This document shows, piece after piece, positions 1-8,377 of a DNA stretch of 64,000 nt. The notes below the pieces were generated by a model. It was not told the origin of the DNA. It worked only from the letters and a program-made list of their open reading frames with translations, and searched no databases. Position 1 is the stretch's first letter. Every line of letters begins with the position of its first letter. Location: NCBI GenBank assembly GCA_022600195.1, contig JAHZKX010000052.1:34814-98813 (forward strand), written 5' to 3'. The position numbers and the translations under genes were made by a program. Source of the DNA: Planctomycetota bacterium (GTDB lineage: Bacteria; Planctomycetota; Planctomycetia; Planctomycetales; Planctomycetaceae).

Positions 1-1256
1 AAATCAAACAGGCAGATGGCAAACTCATTGATCGCGAAATCACATGTCTGAAAACTCATCATGGCCCCGTTTTGATTCTTTCCGACAAAAAAGGCTATGC
101 CGTTCGCACTGCCAGGATTCGGGAAGGGGGGCTGCAAAAACAATTCTACGAAATGGCAAAAGCAACAAATCGAACCGAATTCCAGTCTGCCATTTCCAAA
201 CAGGGGCTGGTTTTCCATAACATCATGTACGCTGATGTGAAAGGAAACACCTGGTACCTCTACAACTCGGCAACACCGCGCCGCGACCCAACCTTCGACT
301 GGAGCAAACCCGTGCCCGGCGACACCTCTGCAACCGAATGGTCGGGCTACCACGCCATCGCGGAATTACCGCAGGTACTTAACCCCAAAAGTGGCTGGAT
401 GCAGAACTGCAATTCTTCTCCGTTCTCAACGACAACCGACCACCATAACCCACGCCAAACAGATTTCCCACGTTATTTAGGCCATCGAGATCAAGACAAC
501 AACCGCGTTGCAATATCGAAAAAGATCTTATCAGGCAACGCCAGGTTCACCTTTGATCAATGGACTGCTGCCGCCTGGGACACACACGTCAATGAAGCCC
601 GCAAGTGGATTCCCGTAATGTCCAAAGCACTCAAGTCGCTTGAAGCAAACAACCCGAACAAACAGCAGGCGCAGCTGGCCTCGGATGTAAAACCATTAGT
701 CAAAGAGCTCCAGAAATGGGACCATCAATGCCGTCAAAACTCTGTCGCGTCAACGCTCTTTCATTTATGGTACGAAAAAATGGGGCATCGGCTGCAGAAA
801 AAACAATCGAACAATACTGCCACGCTGGAAATCTTGAATGCGGTCAAAAATAATCTGGAAAACAAATTTGGCGATTGGCAGATTGAATATGGCAAACTCT
901 TTCGGCATCAACGACCCAACAACAGCGGCCAGTTAGCGGGTGACACAGGCAAGAGCTTTCCCCTCGCTGGCGGCCATCCACGCGTAGGCATGGTTTTCAC
1001 TTACCTCTCCCGTGAGATCCCCGGATCAAAACAAAGATATGGCTATCACGGCCACTCCTATGTTAGCGTCATCGAATTCGATCCCCAGGGAATCAAAGCC
1101 AAATCAATCGTCCCCTTTGGACAAAGTACCAATCCAAAATCACCCCATTATCTGGATCAGGCCCCCCTCTACACCCAGGGAAAGTTCAAACCAGCCTGGT
1201 TTACAACCAATGAAATCAAAAAGAACACAACCCGTTCCTATCATCCCGGAGAATAA
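1..1256 (+). CDS. Penicillin acylase family protein (N-terminally cut by window edge)
   Basis: The reading frame is open from base 3, so the gene enters from the left and only its last ~418 residues are visible. A THHGPV motif near the window start and a C-terminal block with SPHYLDQ, followed by LYTQGKFKPAWF, are characteristic of Ntn-hydrolase penicillin/acylhomoserine-lactone acylases (peptidase family S45). These are secreted enzymes that hydrolyse amide bonds of acylated substrates. The catalytic N-terminal Ser of the beta chain would lie upstream and cannot be seen here, so activity cannot be judged. The next gene is on the other strand and convergent. The ATG at 72 is internal. The family assignment is fairly firm; the substrate is unknown. 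Confidence 0.8.
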   Translation, partial: IKQADGKLIDREITCLKTHHGPVLILSDKKGYAVRTARIREGGLQKQFYEMAKATNRTEFQSAISKQGLVFHNIMYADVKGNTWYLYNSATPRRDPTFDWSKPVPGDTSATEWSGYHAIAELPQVLNPKSGWMQNCNSSPFSTTTDHHNPRQTDFPRYLGHRDQDNNRVAISKKILSGNARFTFDQWTAAAWDTHVNEARKWIPVMSKALKSLEANNPNKQQAQLASDVKPLVKELQKWDHQCRQNSVASTLFHLWYEKMGHRLQKKQSNNTATLEILNAVKNNLENKFGDWQIEYGKLFRHQRPNNSGQLAGDTGKSFPLAGGHPRVGMVFTYLSREIPGSKQRYGYHGHSYVSVIEFDPQGIKAKSIVPFGQSTNPKSPHYLDQAPLYTQGKFKPAWFTTNEIKKNTTRSYHPGE

Positions 1257-1409
1257 TGCACGAAGTCAGCAACAACTGCCAGTATGGAATGCGCAACGGG
1301 GTAACTTTGTCAGTTCCCCCAACTATGATGAGATTCAGCTTTTAAAAACACAATCTGTTCGTGTTGTTTCATACTTTTCGTGGTAGCAAATGAACCACAT
1401 AAATACCAA

Positions 1410-2420
1410 TCACCCACCGCGTTTCCACCGCTGCCGCGCCGCATCTAACAGGACAGCGACAATGATCACCGCCCCTGTTATCACACGTTTAATCGGATCA
1501 CTGGCACCAACCTGAGCCAATCCCGTTTGCAGAACAGCGATAATCAGTACACCGAAGAAAGTGTTAATCACCGAACCACGCCCCCCCATTAGACTCGTAC
1601 CGCCGATCACGCAGGCAGCGATAGCCGCCAGTTCCAATCCAATGGCCGCGTTAGGATCAGCAGTCGAAAGACGCGAAGTCTGCATGATGCCCGCCAACCC
1701 ACACAGCAAGCCGCTGATGGTGAACACGGTAATCGAATAGGGTGCCGTCCGGATGCCCGACATCCGCACCGCTTCTGCATTCGTACCAATTGCAATGCAG
1801 TAACGGCCGAAAATAGTACGCGTCAGCAGAAATTGTCCCAGTCCAACAATCACCAGCGACAACAGAAACACCGGCGAAAACGCGAAACCCTTAATCGGTG
1901 CGCCGATCCACTCGATGGAGGAGCCGATGTATTTCGTCTGAGAATCCGTGATCAGATACGCGCTGCCTCGCGCCATTTCCAGCATGCCCAGCGTCACAAT
2001 AAACGACGGAATCCCTGCTTTCACGCTGATCACACCGTTCAACATGCCACACAATGCGCCCACACTCAAGCAGACAGGAACCGTCGCCCACAGCGGCCAA
2101 CCATAGTCAACCATAAACACGCCCAACACCGCCGCCGATAACGCCAGCACTGAACCAACCGACAAATCGATACCCCCAATGATCAACACCAGCGTCATAC
2201 CCACAGCGATCACTGTCAGGTCGGGAATCTGATTGGCAACTGAAGTCAGCGTGCGTACAGTCAGAAAATTCGTGCTCATCAGACTGAAGATCAGAATCAG
2301 CAACGCCAACGCGCCTAAGAGTCCTGCGTATTGCAACAGCGAAGACACCAGATTCCCACTCGATGACCGCGGGGCATCGATGAGCGAAGATTGGGAACTT
2401 GTAGCAGGGGAGTCGTTCAT
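1410..2420 (-). CDS. rbsC: Ribose-type ABC transporter permease
   Basis: This 336-residue polytopic membrane protein has about eight to ten hydrophobic segments. It carries the typical RbsC/XylH pattern GGIDLSVGS near residue 85 and GGTSLMGGRG near residue 275. It forms the membrane channel of a CUT2-family monosaccharide importer. It is the last gene of the minus-strand operon; its start overlaps the stop of the ATPase gene by 4 bp (ATGA), which implies translational coupling. Length is normal for the family. Ribose specificity is inferred from the adjoining ribokinase and nucleoside hydrolase, not from the permease itself. Confidence 0.9.
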   Translation of the reverse strand: MNDSPATSSQSSLIDAPRSSSGNLVSSLLQYAGLLGALALLILIFSLMSTNFLTVRTLTSVANQIPDLTVIAVGMTLVLIIGGIDLSVGSVLALSAAVLGVFMVDYGWPLWATVPVCLSVGALCGMLNGVISVKAGIPSFIVTLGMLEMARGSAYLITDSQTKYIGSSIEWIGAPIKGFAFSPVFLLSLVIVGLGQFLLTRTIFGRYCIAIGTNAEAVRMSGIRTAPYSITVFTISGLLCGLAGIMQTSRLSTADPNAAIGLELAAIAACVIGGTSLMGGRGSVINTFFGVLIIAVLQTGLAQVGASDPIKRVITGAVIIVAVLLDAARQRWKRGG

Positions 2421-3982
2421 GCGCTGGCTCCTGAAACATTGTGTGCCTCTTGTTGAGAATATCCGGAAAAACAGTCCTGCATGATCGTTTCATAAGACCA
2501 TGTCGCGCGGGTGTACTCTGCGACCAGTTTGCCTGCCGACATCACACCGATCCGGTCGCAGGTTTCGAACAGTTCTTCCAGATCACTGCTCACAATAATC
2601 AGTGCCTTGCCTTCTTCCGCAAGATTGTCAAATAGTTGATGAATTTTCCGACGAGCCGCCACATCAATGCCGCGCGTGGGTTCATCGAACAGAAATACGT
2701 CAGCCTCTTTCAACAACCACTTCGCCACCGCAACCTTTTGTTGATTGCCTCCACTCAGCGTATCCACACTCTGTTCGATATCACGCGAATGAATCTGCAT
2801 CATTTCCCGCTCTGCTTCGACAAGTTCCCTTTCCCGACGCCGATTAATAATACCGATGCCCTCAGCGCGCGTTAACAACTCCATGCTCGAGAGCGTCGTA
2901 TTCACTCGAATTGATTGGGAAAGCAGCAACCCGTTCTGCTTGCGATCTTCCGTCACCATCGCCAGCCCCTGTTCAACGGCTTGATGCGGATGACGAAATC
3001 TTACTGGTTTGGTTGCACCCTGTAAAAAGATCTCTCCACCGTCTGCCCGGTCGGCTCCAAAGATCAGCCTCAACAACTCCGTACGACCCGATCCCACCAG
3101 CCCGGCGATCCCGTAACGCTCTCCCGCCTGAACCGAAAAACTGACATCCTGCACCACATCCTCACGGCTCATGCCCGCCACACGAATCATCGTCCGCCCG
3201 GTCGTATAAGAATGATGATTCTGATTCGCATGCTCCACCGCCTGTGCTTCGCCCGACATGAGATCAATCACCCCTTCGATCGGCTGAAACTCCGCTACCG
3301 CATGCGTGCTCACATATTTCCCGTCCCGCAATACCGTCAGACGATCTGCAATCTTCGCGATTTCATCCAGTCGATGACTGATATAAATAATGCCCACTCC
3401 ACGCTGGCGAAGTTCATCCAGCCGTGCAAACAGCCGCTCTGTTTCACCGGCACTCAGTGCCGCCGTCGGTTCGTCCAGAATCAATAACTCACAATTTCGA
3501 TCCAGGGCCGCTGCGATTTCTAACATCTGTTGTTGACCAACACCCAGACTGCCCGCAATCTGATCGACGCGAATCTCACGTAAACCAAACCGGTCCAGCG
3601 CCACGCGTGCCTGCGCGTGCAGCAACTTGCGATCTATGATCCCCCATCGCTCTGGAAAACGCCCCAGCAGCAGATTTTCTGCGACCGTTAATGTGGGAAT
3701 CAGATTCAGTTCCTGTTGCACAATCTGCACACCCAGCGATTCCGCAAACCGCTTATCCCGAGGATCGTAAGCCACTCCGTTTAGTGTCATGCTGCCTGAA
3801 GTCGCCGGAGTCAATCCTGCAATAATGCGACACAGCGTACTTTTCCCCGCACCATTCGCACCCAGCAACGCGTGAATCTCACCCGCACGTAGCTCAAATT
3901 GCACACTATTCAGAACCCGCACAACGTAATCCTTACAGAGATCATGGGCCGTGAATCGTAGCGTTCGAGCAGTTTCATTCAT
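2417..3982 (-). CDS. rbsA: Ribose-type ABC transporter ATP-binding protein (two ABC domains)
   Basis: A 521-residue duplicated ABC ATPase of the CUT2 sugar-import type. The first domain has Walker A GANGAGKST (about residues 43-51), a GVGQQQ-type signature and Walker B LLILDEPTAAL. The second has the degenerate Walker A GLVGSGRTELLR usual for RbsA/MglA, SGGNQQKVAVAKWL and FLFDEPTRGID. It energises import of a monosaccharide captured by the neighbouring binding protein. It overlaps both neighbours by 4 bp (ATGA at each junction). The weak second nucleotide site is normal in this family and is not a sign of decay. Confidence 0.93.
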   Translation of the reverse strand: MNETARTLRFTAHDLCKDYVVRVLNSVQFELRAGEIHALLGANGAGKSTLCRIIAGLTPATSGSMTLNGVAYDPRDKRFAESLGVQIVQQELNLIPTLTVAENLLLGRFPERWGIIDRKLLHAQARVALDRFGLREIRVDQIAGSLGVGQQQMLEIAAALDRNCELLILDEPTAALSAGETERLFARLDELRQRGVGIIYISHRLDEIAKIADRLTVLRDGKYVSTHAVAEFQPIEGVIDLMSGEAQAVEHANQNHHSYTTGRTMIRVAGMSREDVVQDVSFSVQAGERYGIAGLVGSGRTELLRLIFGADRADGGEIFLQGATKPVRFRHPHQAVEQGLAMVTEDRKQNGLLLSQSIRVNTTLSSMELLTRAEGIGIINRRRERELVEAEREMMQIHSRDIEQSVDTLSGGNQQKVAVAKWLLKEADVFLFDEPTRGIDVAARRKIHQLFDNLAEEGKALIIVSSDLEELFETCDRIGVMSAGKLVAEYTRATWSYETIMQDCFSGYSQQEAHNVSGASA

Positions 3983-4962
3983 TTTAGAACCTCGGCGGTA
4001 ACCAGATCAACGGGTGTTTCGTGGTCTTCTATTTTCGCGTCCGGATCTTTGATCAAACGCAGCGCGTGTTCAATTCCGAAGACCGCCAGTTCTCCTCCAT
4101 GCTGGTCAGCGGTCGCCAGAATCTGCCCGTCCCGAATCGCCTGCTGGACGGCAGCAATGTTATCGAATCCGACCACCGCCACCTCTCCGATCTTGCCGTT
4201 ATTTTTAACCGCTGCCAGCGCACCCAGCGCCATGCTGTCATTCGCCGCCAGAATGGCTTTGACGTTCGGATGCTCGCTCAGCATCGACAGCACCAGGGTA
4301 TTCGCCATACTCATTTCCCACTGAGCCGACTGACTGTCCACAATTTTAACCCCGGCCTCTTTCATCGCCGCTTCAAAACCGAGCCGCCGCTGGGTGCCGT
4401 TGAATGAAGTCCGAATACCTTCCAGCACAACCACTTCATCGCCCGCTTTCAATTTCGAAGCCAGAAACGTGCCCACTTTTTTGGCACCCGCCTGATTATC
4501 AGGACCCACGAAGGGAATCGAAATCTTTTCTGCTTTCAAGATTTCCGAATCCAGTTTGTTATCAATGTTAATCACCACCACACCCGCTTCCCGCGCCCGC
4601 CGCAGTGCAGGCACCAGCGCTTTCGAATCCGCAGGAGCAATCACAATCGCATCCACACCGTTCGCCACCATCTCTTCAACCAGCGCCACCTGCCGACTGA
4701 GATCCCGTTCGTCCTTGATCCCGTTCACGACAAGCTCATACGTAGCGTCGTTCTTCTGTTGATGTGCTTTGGCGCCTTCCGCCATCGACGAAAAGAAATC
4801 ATTCGCCAGCGATTTCATGATCAACGCCACTTTGGGCTTTTTGTTTTCAGAATTCACACCTGTATTCGGTTTAGGCTGCTCTGAATCAGAAGTGCAACCG
4901 GTCAACATAAAACCGAAAGCCAACAGGCAACAGTAGATAAAATGGACCTTAGATTCGTTCAT
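3979..4962 (-). CDS. rbsB: Sugar ABC transporter substrate-binding lipoprotein
   Basis: A 327-residue periplasmic-binding-protein type 1 fold of the RbsB class. The N-terminus carries a hydrophobic stretch ending in a lipobox, LTGC with Cys23, so it should be a lipoprotein. The mature part opens with KVALIMKSLANDFF and contains the hinge blocks VDAIVIAPADS and VKAILAANDSMALGA typical of ribose/galactose-binding proteins. It overlaps the ribokinase gene by 14 bp and rbsA by 4 bp. It probably captures ribose released by the exported nucleoside hydrolase encoded two genes upstream; this ligand is inferred from context. Confidence 0.9.
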   Translation of the reverse strand: MNESKVHFIYCCLLAFGFMLTGCTSDSEQPKPNTGVNSENKKPKVALIMKSLANDFFSSMAEGAKAHQQKNDATYELVVNGIKDERDLSRQVALVEEMVANGVDAIVIAPADSKALVPALRRAREAGVVVINIDNKLDSEILKAEKISIPFVGPDNQAGAKKVGTFLASKLKAGDEVVVLEGIRTSFNGTQRRLGFEAAMKEAGVKIVDSQSAQWEMSMANTLVLSMLSEHPNVKAILAANDSMALGALAAVKNNGKIGEVAVVGFDNIAAVQQAIRDGQILATADQHGGELAVFGIEHALRLIKDPDAKIEDHETPVDLVTAEVLK

Positions 4963-5920
4963 TGGGGCGTTCCTGATTTTGTTGCTCTAAAAGTGTTTCA
5001 ATTTGTTCTCGCGATGGCATCGCCGACTGCGCACCATTGCCCGATGCTGCCAATGCACCCGCTGCCGATGCAAAACGGACCGCATCAATCAAGTCTGCCT
5101 TCTCCGCCAGCCGCACGGCCAACCCCGCGGCAAAGGCATCGCCGGCTGCAGTCGAATCGACAACGTCTACGGCAAAGGCGGGAATCGTCTGTACTCTCTC
5201 TCCATCAAACAGAACGGCCCCTTGTTCCGCCAGCGTGATAATTGCCTGCTTTGAACCATGTAATGTGAGTTCCCCGACCAACGCAATCGCATCATCAATC
5301 GTATCTACAGGCTTGCCGAGCAACGCCGCTGCTTCGGATTGATTCGGACATATCAAATCGACGTGCAGCAATTCACGTTGAACGTTTTCCGAAATATTTA
5401 CCGGAACAGGGGCCGGGTCCAGTATTACAGGCACGCCCGCTTCCCGCGCGACGTTCGTTGCCGCTATGACGATCTCCTGTGGAACTTCGAGTTGCATCAA
5501 CAGGACATCACTTTCGCGAATCGTTTGCTTCGCCTGTTCCATCTCGGACAGGCTCACCAGACCGTTGGCACCGGGAACAACCAGAATCGCGTTCTCACCA
5601 CTCGCTTCCACCATCACAACCGCCACGCCACTGGCCACCTTATCACGACGCACGACATGTGATGTATCAACCTGTTCGTCTTGAAGATTCTGCATCAGCA
5701 AATCGGCGAAACTGTCATCACCCACACAACCGACCATAGTGACTTCCGCGCCCATCCGCGCCGCAGCCACCGCCTGATTGGCACCTTTGCCTCCCGGGTT
5801 CTCCACTTTGGATAATGCGATCACCGTCTCACCCGGAAGTGGCAGATTCTCTGTACGGATCATCAAATCCATATTGATCGAACCCAGCACGGTTATCTTC
5901 GGTGATTGTGTTTTATTCAT
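4949..5920 (-). CDS. rbsK: Ribokinase
   Basis: A PfkB-family carbohydrate kinase of 323 residues. It shows the N-terminal GSINMDLMIR strand, the substrate motif NPGGKGANQAVAAAR, and the C-terminal anion-hole/catalytic motif DSTAAGDAFAAGLA, with the catalytic Asp kept although the usual TGAGD reads TAAGD. It phosphorylates D-ribose to ribose 5-phosphate. An in-frame upstream start at 6004 would add 28 residues overlapping the previous gene. The ATG at 5920, 16 bp past that gene's stop, is preferred because family homology begins there. It lies inside the nucleoside/ribose operon. Confidence 0.9.
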   Translation of the reverse strand: MNKTQSPKITVLGSINMDLMIRTENLPLPGETVIALSKVENPGGKGANQAVAAARMGAEVTMVGCVGDDSFADLLMQNLQDEQVDTSHVVRRDKVASGVAVVMVEASGENAILVVPGANGLVSLSEMEQAKQTIRESDVLLMQLEVPQEIVIAATNVAREAGVPVILDPAPVPVNISENVQRELLHVDLICPNQSEAAALLGKPVDTIDDAIALVGELTLHGSKQAIITLAEQGAVLFDGERVQTIPAFAVDVVDSTAAGDAFAAGLAVRLAEKADLIDAVRFASAAGALAASGNGAQSAMPSREQIETLLEQQNQERPNERI

Positions 5921-5936
5921 CGTCGAACCTACGCTT

Positions 5937-7004
5937 CTAATTCGCAGGAGGTTGACTGGAAAGCTGTACCAGCGCTTCAACGAGCCGTTTCCGCTGTAAA
6001 TCATTCAGCTTCAAATAACGGTGTCGACCTTGATCACTTTTTTTGAATGTGGTCAGTCCATTATCTTTAACGCTAACATCGCCCGAATCCGAAAGATCGA
6101 AATATCCACGATGCGGAAAGACGGCATAAAGCACACTCGTCAGATCCCAGGTAGGACGATCATGGGGCGGGGGGTTATAAAGAATATAAGCCTCAGCCAA
6201 CGGATGATGCAAAGTGTAATTATAATCCTCTTCGATACTCTCATGAGGATAAGCCGCCGAGAGTCCGATTTCAAAACCACTCCAGACAACGGGCGTCGGC
6301 CATTCCGCAGCCAGCGTCTTCGCAGAGGGAATATCTTTCACAATATTATATTCTCGATGATCGACCATCTTTCCCTTACTGGGAATTTTCGTGAACGCGC
6401 CCGCCATAATCGATAGCAGCTTGACCTTCTTCTCGACTAGTTCTTTACCCGCCAGAGAGCTGATTTTATCTCCGGGAGATTTGAGCAGGTTCGCCAGATT
6501 AGTCGAAAAGCCAACCTGTGCAATCACCACAGAACCATCTTTCGCATCCGCCAGCGCCCGACGCAAAACGGTGACTGCATCGGGTATCGACTTTGCATCT
6601 TTCAGATCATGCGGATAACGTAATTGGCCGTTATCTTTTTTTGTCGCCAGACCAAGAAACTTCCCGGTGGCCGGCGTGACTCCACTGCGACAGATACCAA
6701 TCGGAATTTCACCTTTTCCGTAAAACGTATTCACGGCATCGGTAAAAGAAGCAGCCAACGGATTATCTTTCGTAATCGTGACTGCCACCAATTTGCAGTC
6801 GCCGCGGGCCTCCAGTGAATGAATCATGCCCAGTGCCAGCACATCATCCACATCGTTCCCTATATCTGTATCGAAAATCAGCGGAACAAGGCGCGTTGGT
6901 TCGCCTGCATTCAAAGTGGAGCAGATCGACACCAACACCAAACACAAAACACTTCGTACTGTATCAGAAAGTGGAAAAGCGAACCTCTCAGCTGGAACCG
7001 CCAT
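5937..7004 (-). CDS. Exported nucleoside hydrolase
   Basis: The protein has the Asp-rich calcium/ribose-binding motif DTDIGNDVDDVLAL, which defines the inosine-uridine preferring nucleoside hydrolase (IUNH) superfamily. These enzymes cleave ribonucleosides to base plus ribose. From the ATG at 7004 it is 355 residues and begins with a Sec-like leader (a hydrophobic run of about 16 residues ending STLNA), so it should act outside the cytoplasm. A GAAAGG ribosome-binding site sits 7-8 nt upstream of that ATG. An in-frame TTG at 7097 would add 31 polar residues and hide the leader. Further family motifs are a late RPTWDLTSVLYAV block. Ribokinase follows after 16 bp. Confidence 0.87.
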   Translation of the reverse strand: MAVPAERFAFPLSDTVRSVLCLVLVSICSTLNAGEPTRLVPLIFDTDIGNDVDDVLALGMIHSLEARGDCKLVAVTITKDNPLAASFTDAVNTFYGKGEIPIGICRSGVTPATGKFLGLATKKDNGQLRYPHDLKDAKSIPDAVTVLRRALADAKDGSVVIAQVGFSTNLANLLKSPGDKISSLAGKELVEKKVKLLSIMAGAFTKIPSKGKMVDHREYNIVKDIPSAKTLAAEWPTPVVWSGFEIGLSAAYPHESIEEDYNYTLHHPLAEAYILYNPPPHDRPTWDLTSVLYAVFPHRGYFDLSDSGDVSVKDNGLTTFKKSDQGRHRYLKLNDLQRKRLVEALVQLSSQPPAN

Positions 7005-7093
7005 CTGATGAAAACCTTTCGCAGAAAAATGGAATTGATTATGAGTCGATCTTCTTAAGAGACACTTTACCAATTTTGTCGCAAGAAAACAGT

Positions 7094-8377
7094 TCAACGG
7101 TCCTTCGCCGGATAGGTTTCCAGAATGCTGCGTGCTGCTTCACATTTGCCGCTGAACAGCAAATCGGCTGCTTTCTTCAGATTCAATATCGTCTCCGGCT
7201 CGTTCTGATACTGCTTCTTCAGAGCGTACAATTTCACCGGAAGCCGTAAATCTTCCGCGCGGAAAGCAATAGCGTTTTTAGAACCTGACTGCATAAATTT
7301 CTGAACAATTTCCAGATACTGATAGCCTCGTTTCCGAACGGGTTCAATAACTGTCCCTTCGCCATAATCATTCCAGGTCGCTATTTGTATCAAAGCCGCT
7401 TGACTCTTTTCCGCTAACTCAAGCGTCTCCTTTAACGTTTTTCCATCTCGTGCCGCTATCGACCCATAACTCTTATGCAGTTTCGCTTCCTGGTAAATAT
7501 CATGAAAACCAGGAAAAGCGGCTGCAACGACCGACTCGTTCGGCGCGCGGGAATAAAGATCATGGAGGTACTTTTTCCAGATCGCGGGAGCCACAGCCTG
7601 ACCATCCGAGACCGGAGGCCAGCCGAACATTCCGTCTGCTCCCACCGGTTTTGCAAGGTGCGGCAGACCATAGAGCAAGGGAGGATTTGACAATCCGGTT
7701 TTCATCTCGCTCCATTGCCCTTTATTAAAGTATTGCGGACCAAAAACGAGCAACACAGGTTGCCCTGCAATTTTCACATACGCATCATCCTGAAACCAAT
7801 GATCGTCGAGCCATTTGAATACTTTTTTCCCCTGAGCGACAGCATCCTCTCTCTTCAGGACTCTGTTTTCAATCATATGCTTGACGGTCTGATCTTCATA
7901 ACAGATCGCAAACTTGAGCCCCGCCTGTTTGATATACTTAACCAAGTGCTGCGTGTTCCGATGATTATCAGCATAGTCGCGAAATCGATCGATGCCGTAC
8001 CAGTCGATCACCACTCCATTGATACCAGACAGCTTCATCAGCAGAACATGACATTCCAGCACATCGGGATCATTGGAATCGTAAAGACCGATCAGCGGAT
8101 AATCGTGTGATGCCACTTCACGCTGACCATCGCTCCCGACTTTTCCCGGATCGAAATGGCCCATCGTCCAATGCCAGCCCCAGACACCGCTGACAGGCTT
8201 GGACGCGTACCAGGGCATATAATGCACCAGCACGGGCTTCGGCCTGATGTCTTCCGCAGACACCACTGAGTTCATGCCGAGAACCAGCAGGATCACAATA
8301 ACTTTAACGAAGGGAATACAGAAAATCAGAGAGCCTCTGTTTTCTGTTTTCACCTTCAATTTCTGCGGTCCTGTCAC
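7094..8377 (-). CDS. Secreted GH99/GH71-like glycoside hydrolase
   Basis: A 427-residue protein with an N-terminal hydrophobic leader of about 20 residues ending near Ala41. The opening block VLVHYMPWYAS, then GWHWTMGHFDP, GVVIDWYG and FAICYEDQT, resembles the TIM-barrel endo-alpha-mannosidase/mannanase group (GH99) and the related GH71 fold. Such enzymes act on alpha-linked glycans. Substrate and exact family cannot be fixed by eye. It starts with GTG, and the start shares one base with the stop of the upstream PQQ gene, so the two are probably coupled. The C-terminal ~60 residues (QYQNEPETIL onward) look helical and TPR-like. Confidence 0.7.
   Translation of the reverse strand: MTGPQKLKVKTENRGSLIFCIPFVKVIVILLVLGMNSVVSAEDIRPKPVLVHYMPWYASKPVSGVWGWHWTMGHFDPGKVGSDGQREVASHDYPLIGLYDSNDPDVLECHVLLMKLSGINGVVIDWYGIDRFRDYADNHRNTQHLVKYIKQAGLKFAICYEDQTVKHMIENRVLKREDAVAQGKKVFKWLDDHWFQDDAYVKIAGQPVLLVFGPQYFNKGQWSEMKTGLSNPPLLYGLPHLAKPVGADGMFGWPPVSDGQAVAPAIWKKYLHDLYSRAPNESVVAAAFPGFHDIYQEAKLHKSYGSIAARDGKTLKETLELAEKSQAALIQIATWNDYGEGTVIEPVRKRGYQYLEIVQKFMQSGSKNAIAFRAEDLRLPVKLYALKKQYQNEPETILNLKKAADLLFSGKCEAARSILETYPAKDR

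Noticed and set aside
1012..1386. A 124-codon plus-strand ORF in another frame of the acylase gene
   Set aside because: Most of it overlaps the acylase frame, which has clear family motifs; the rest is a short unsupported tail.
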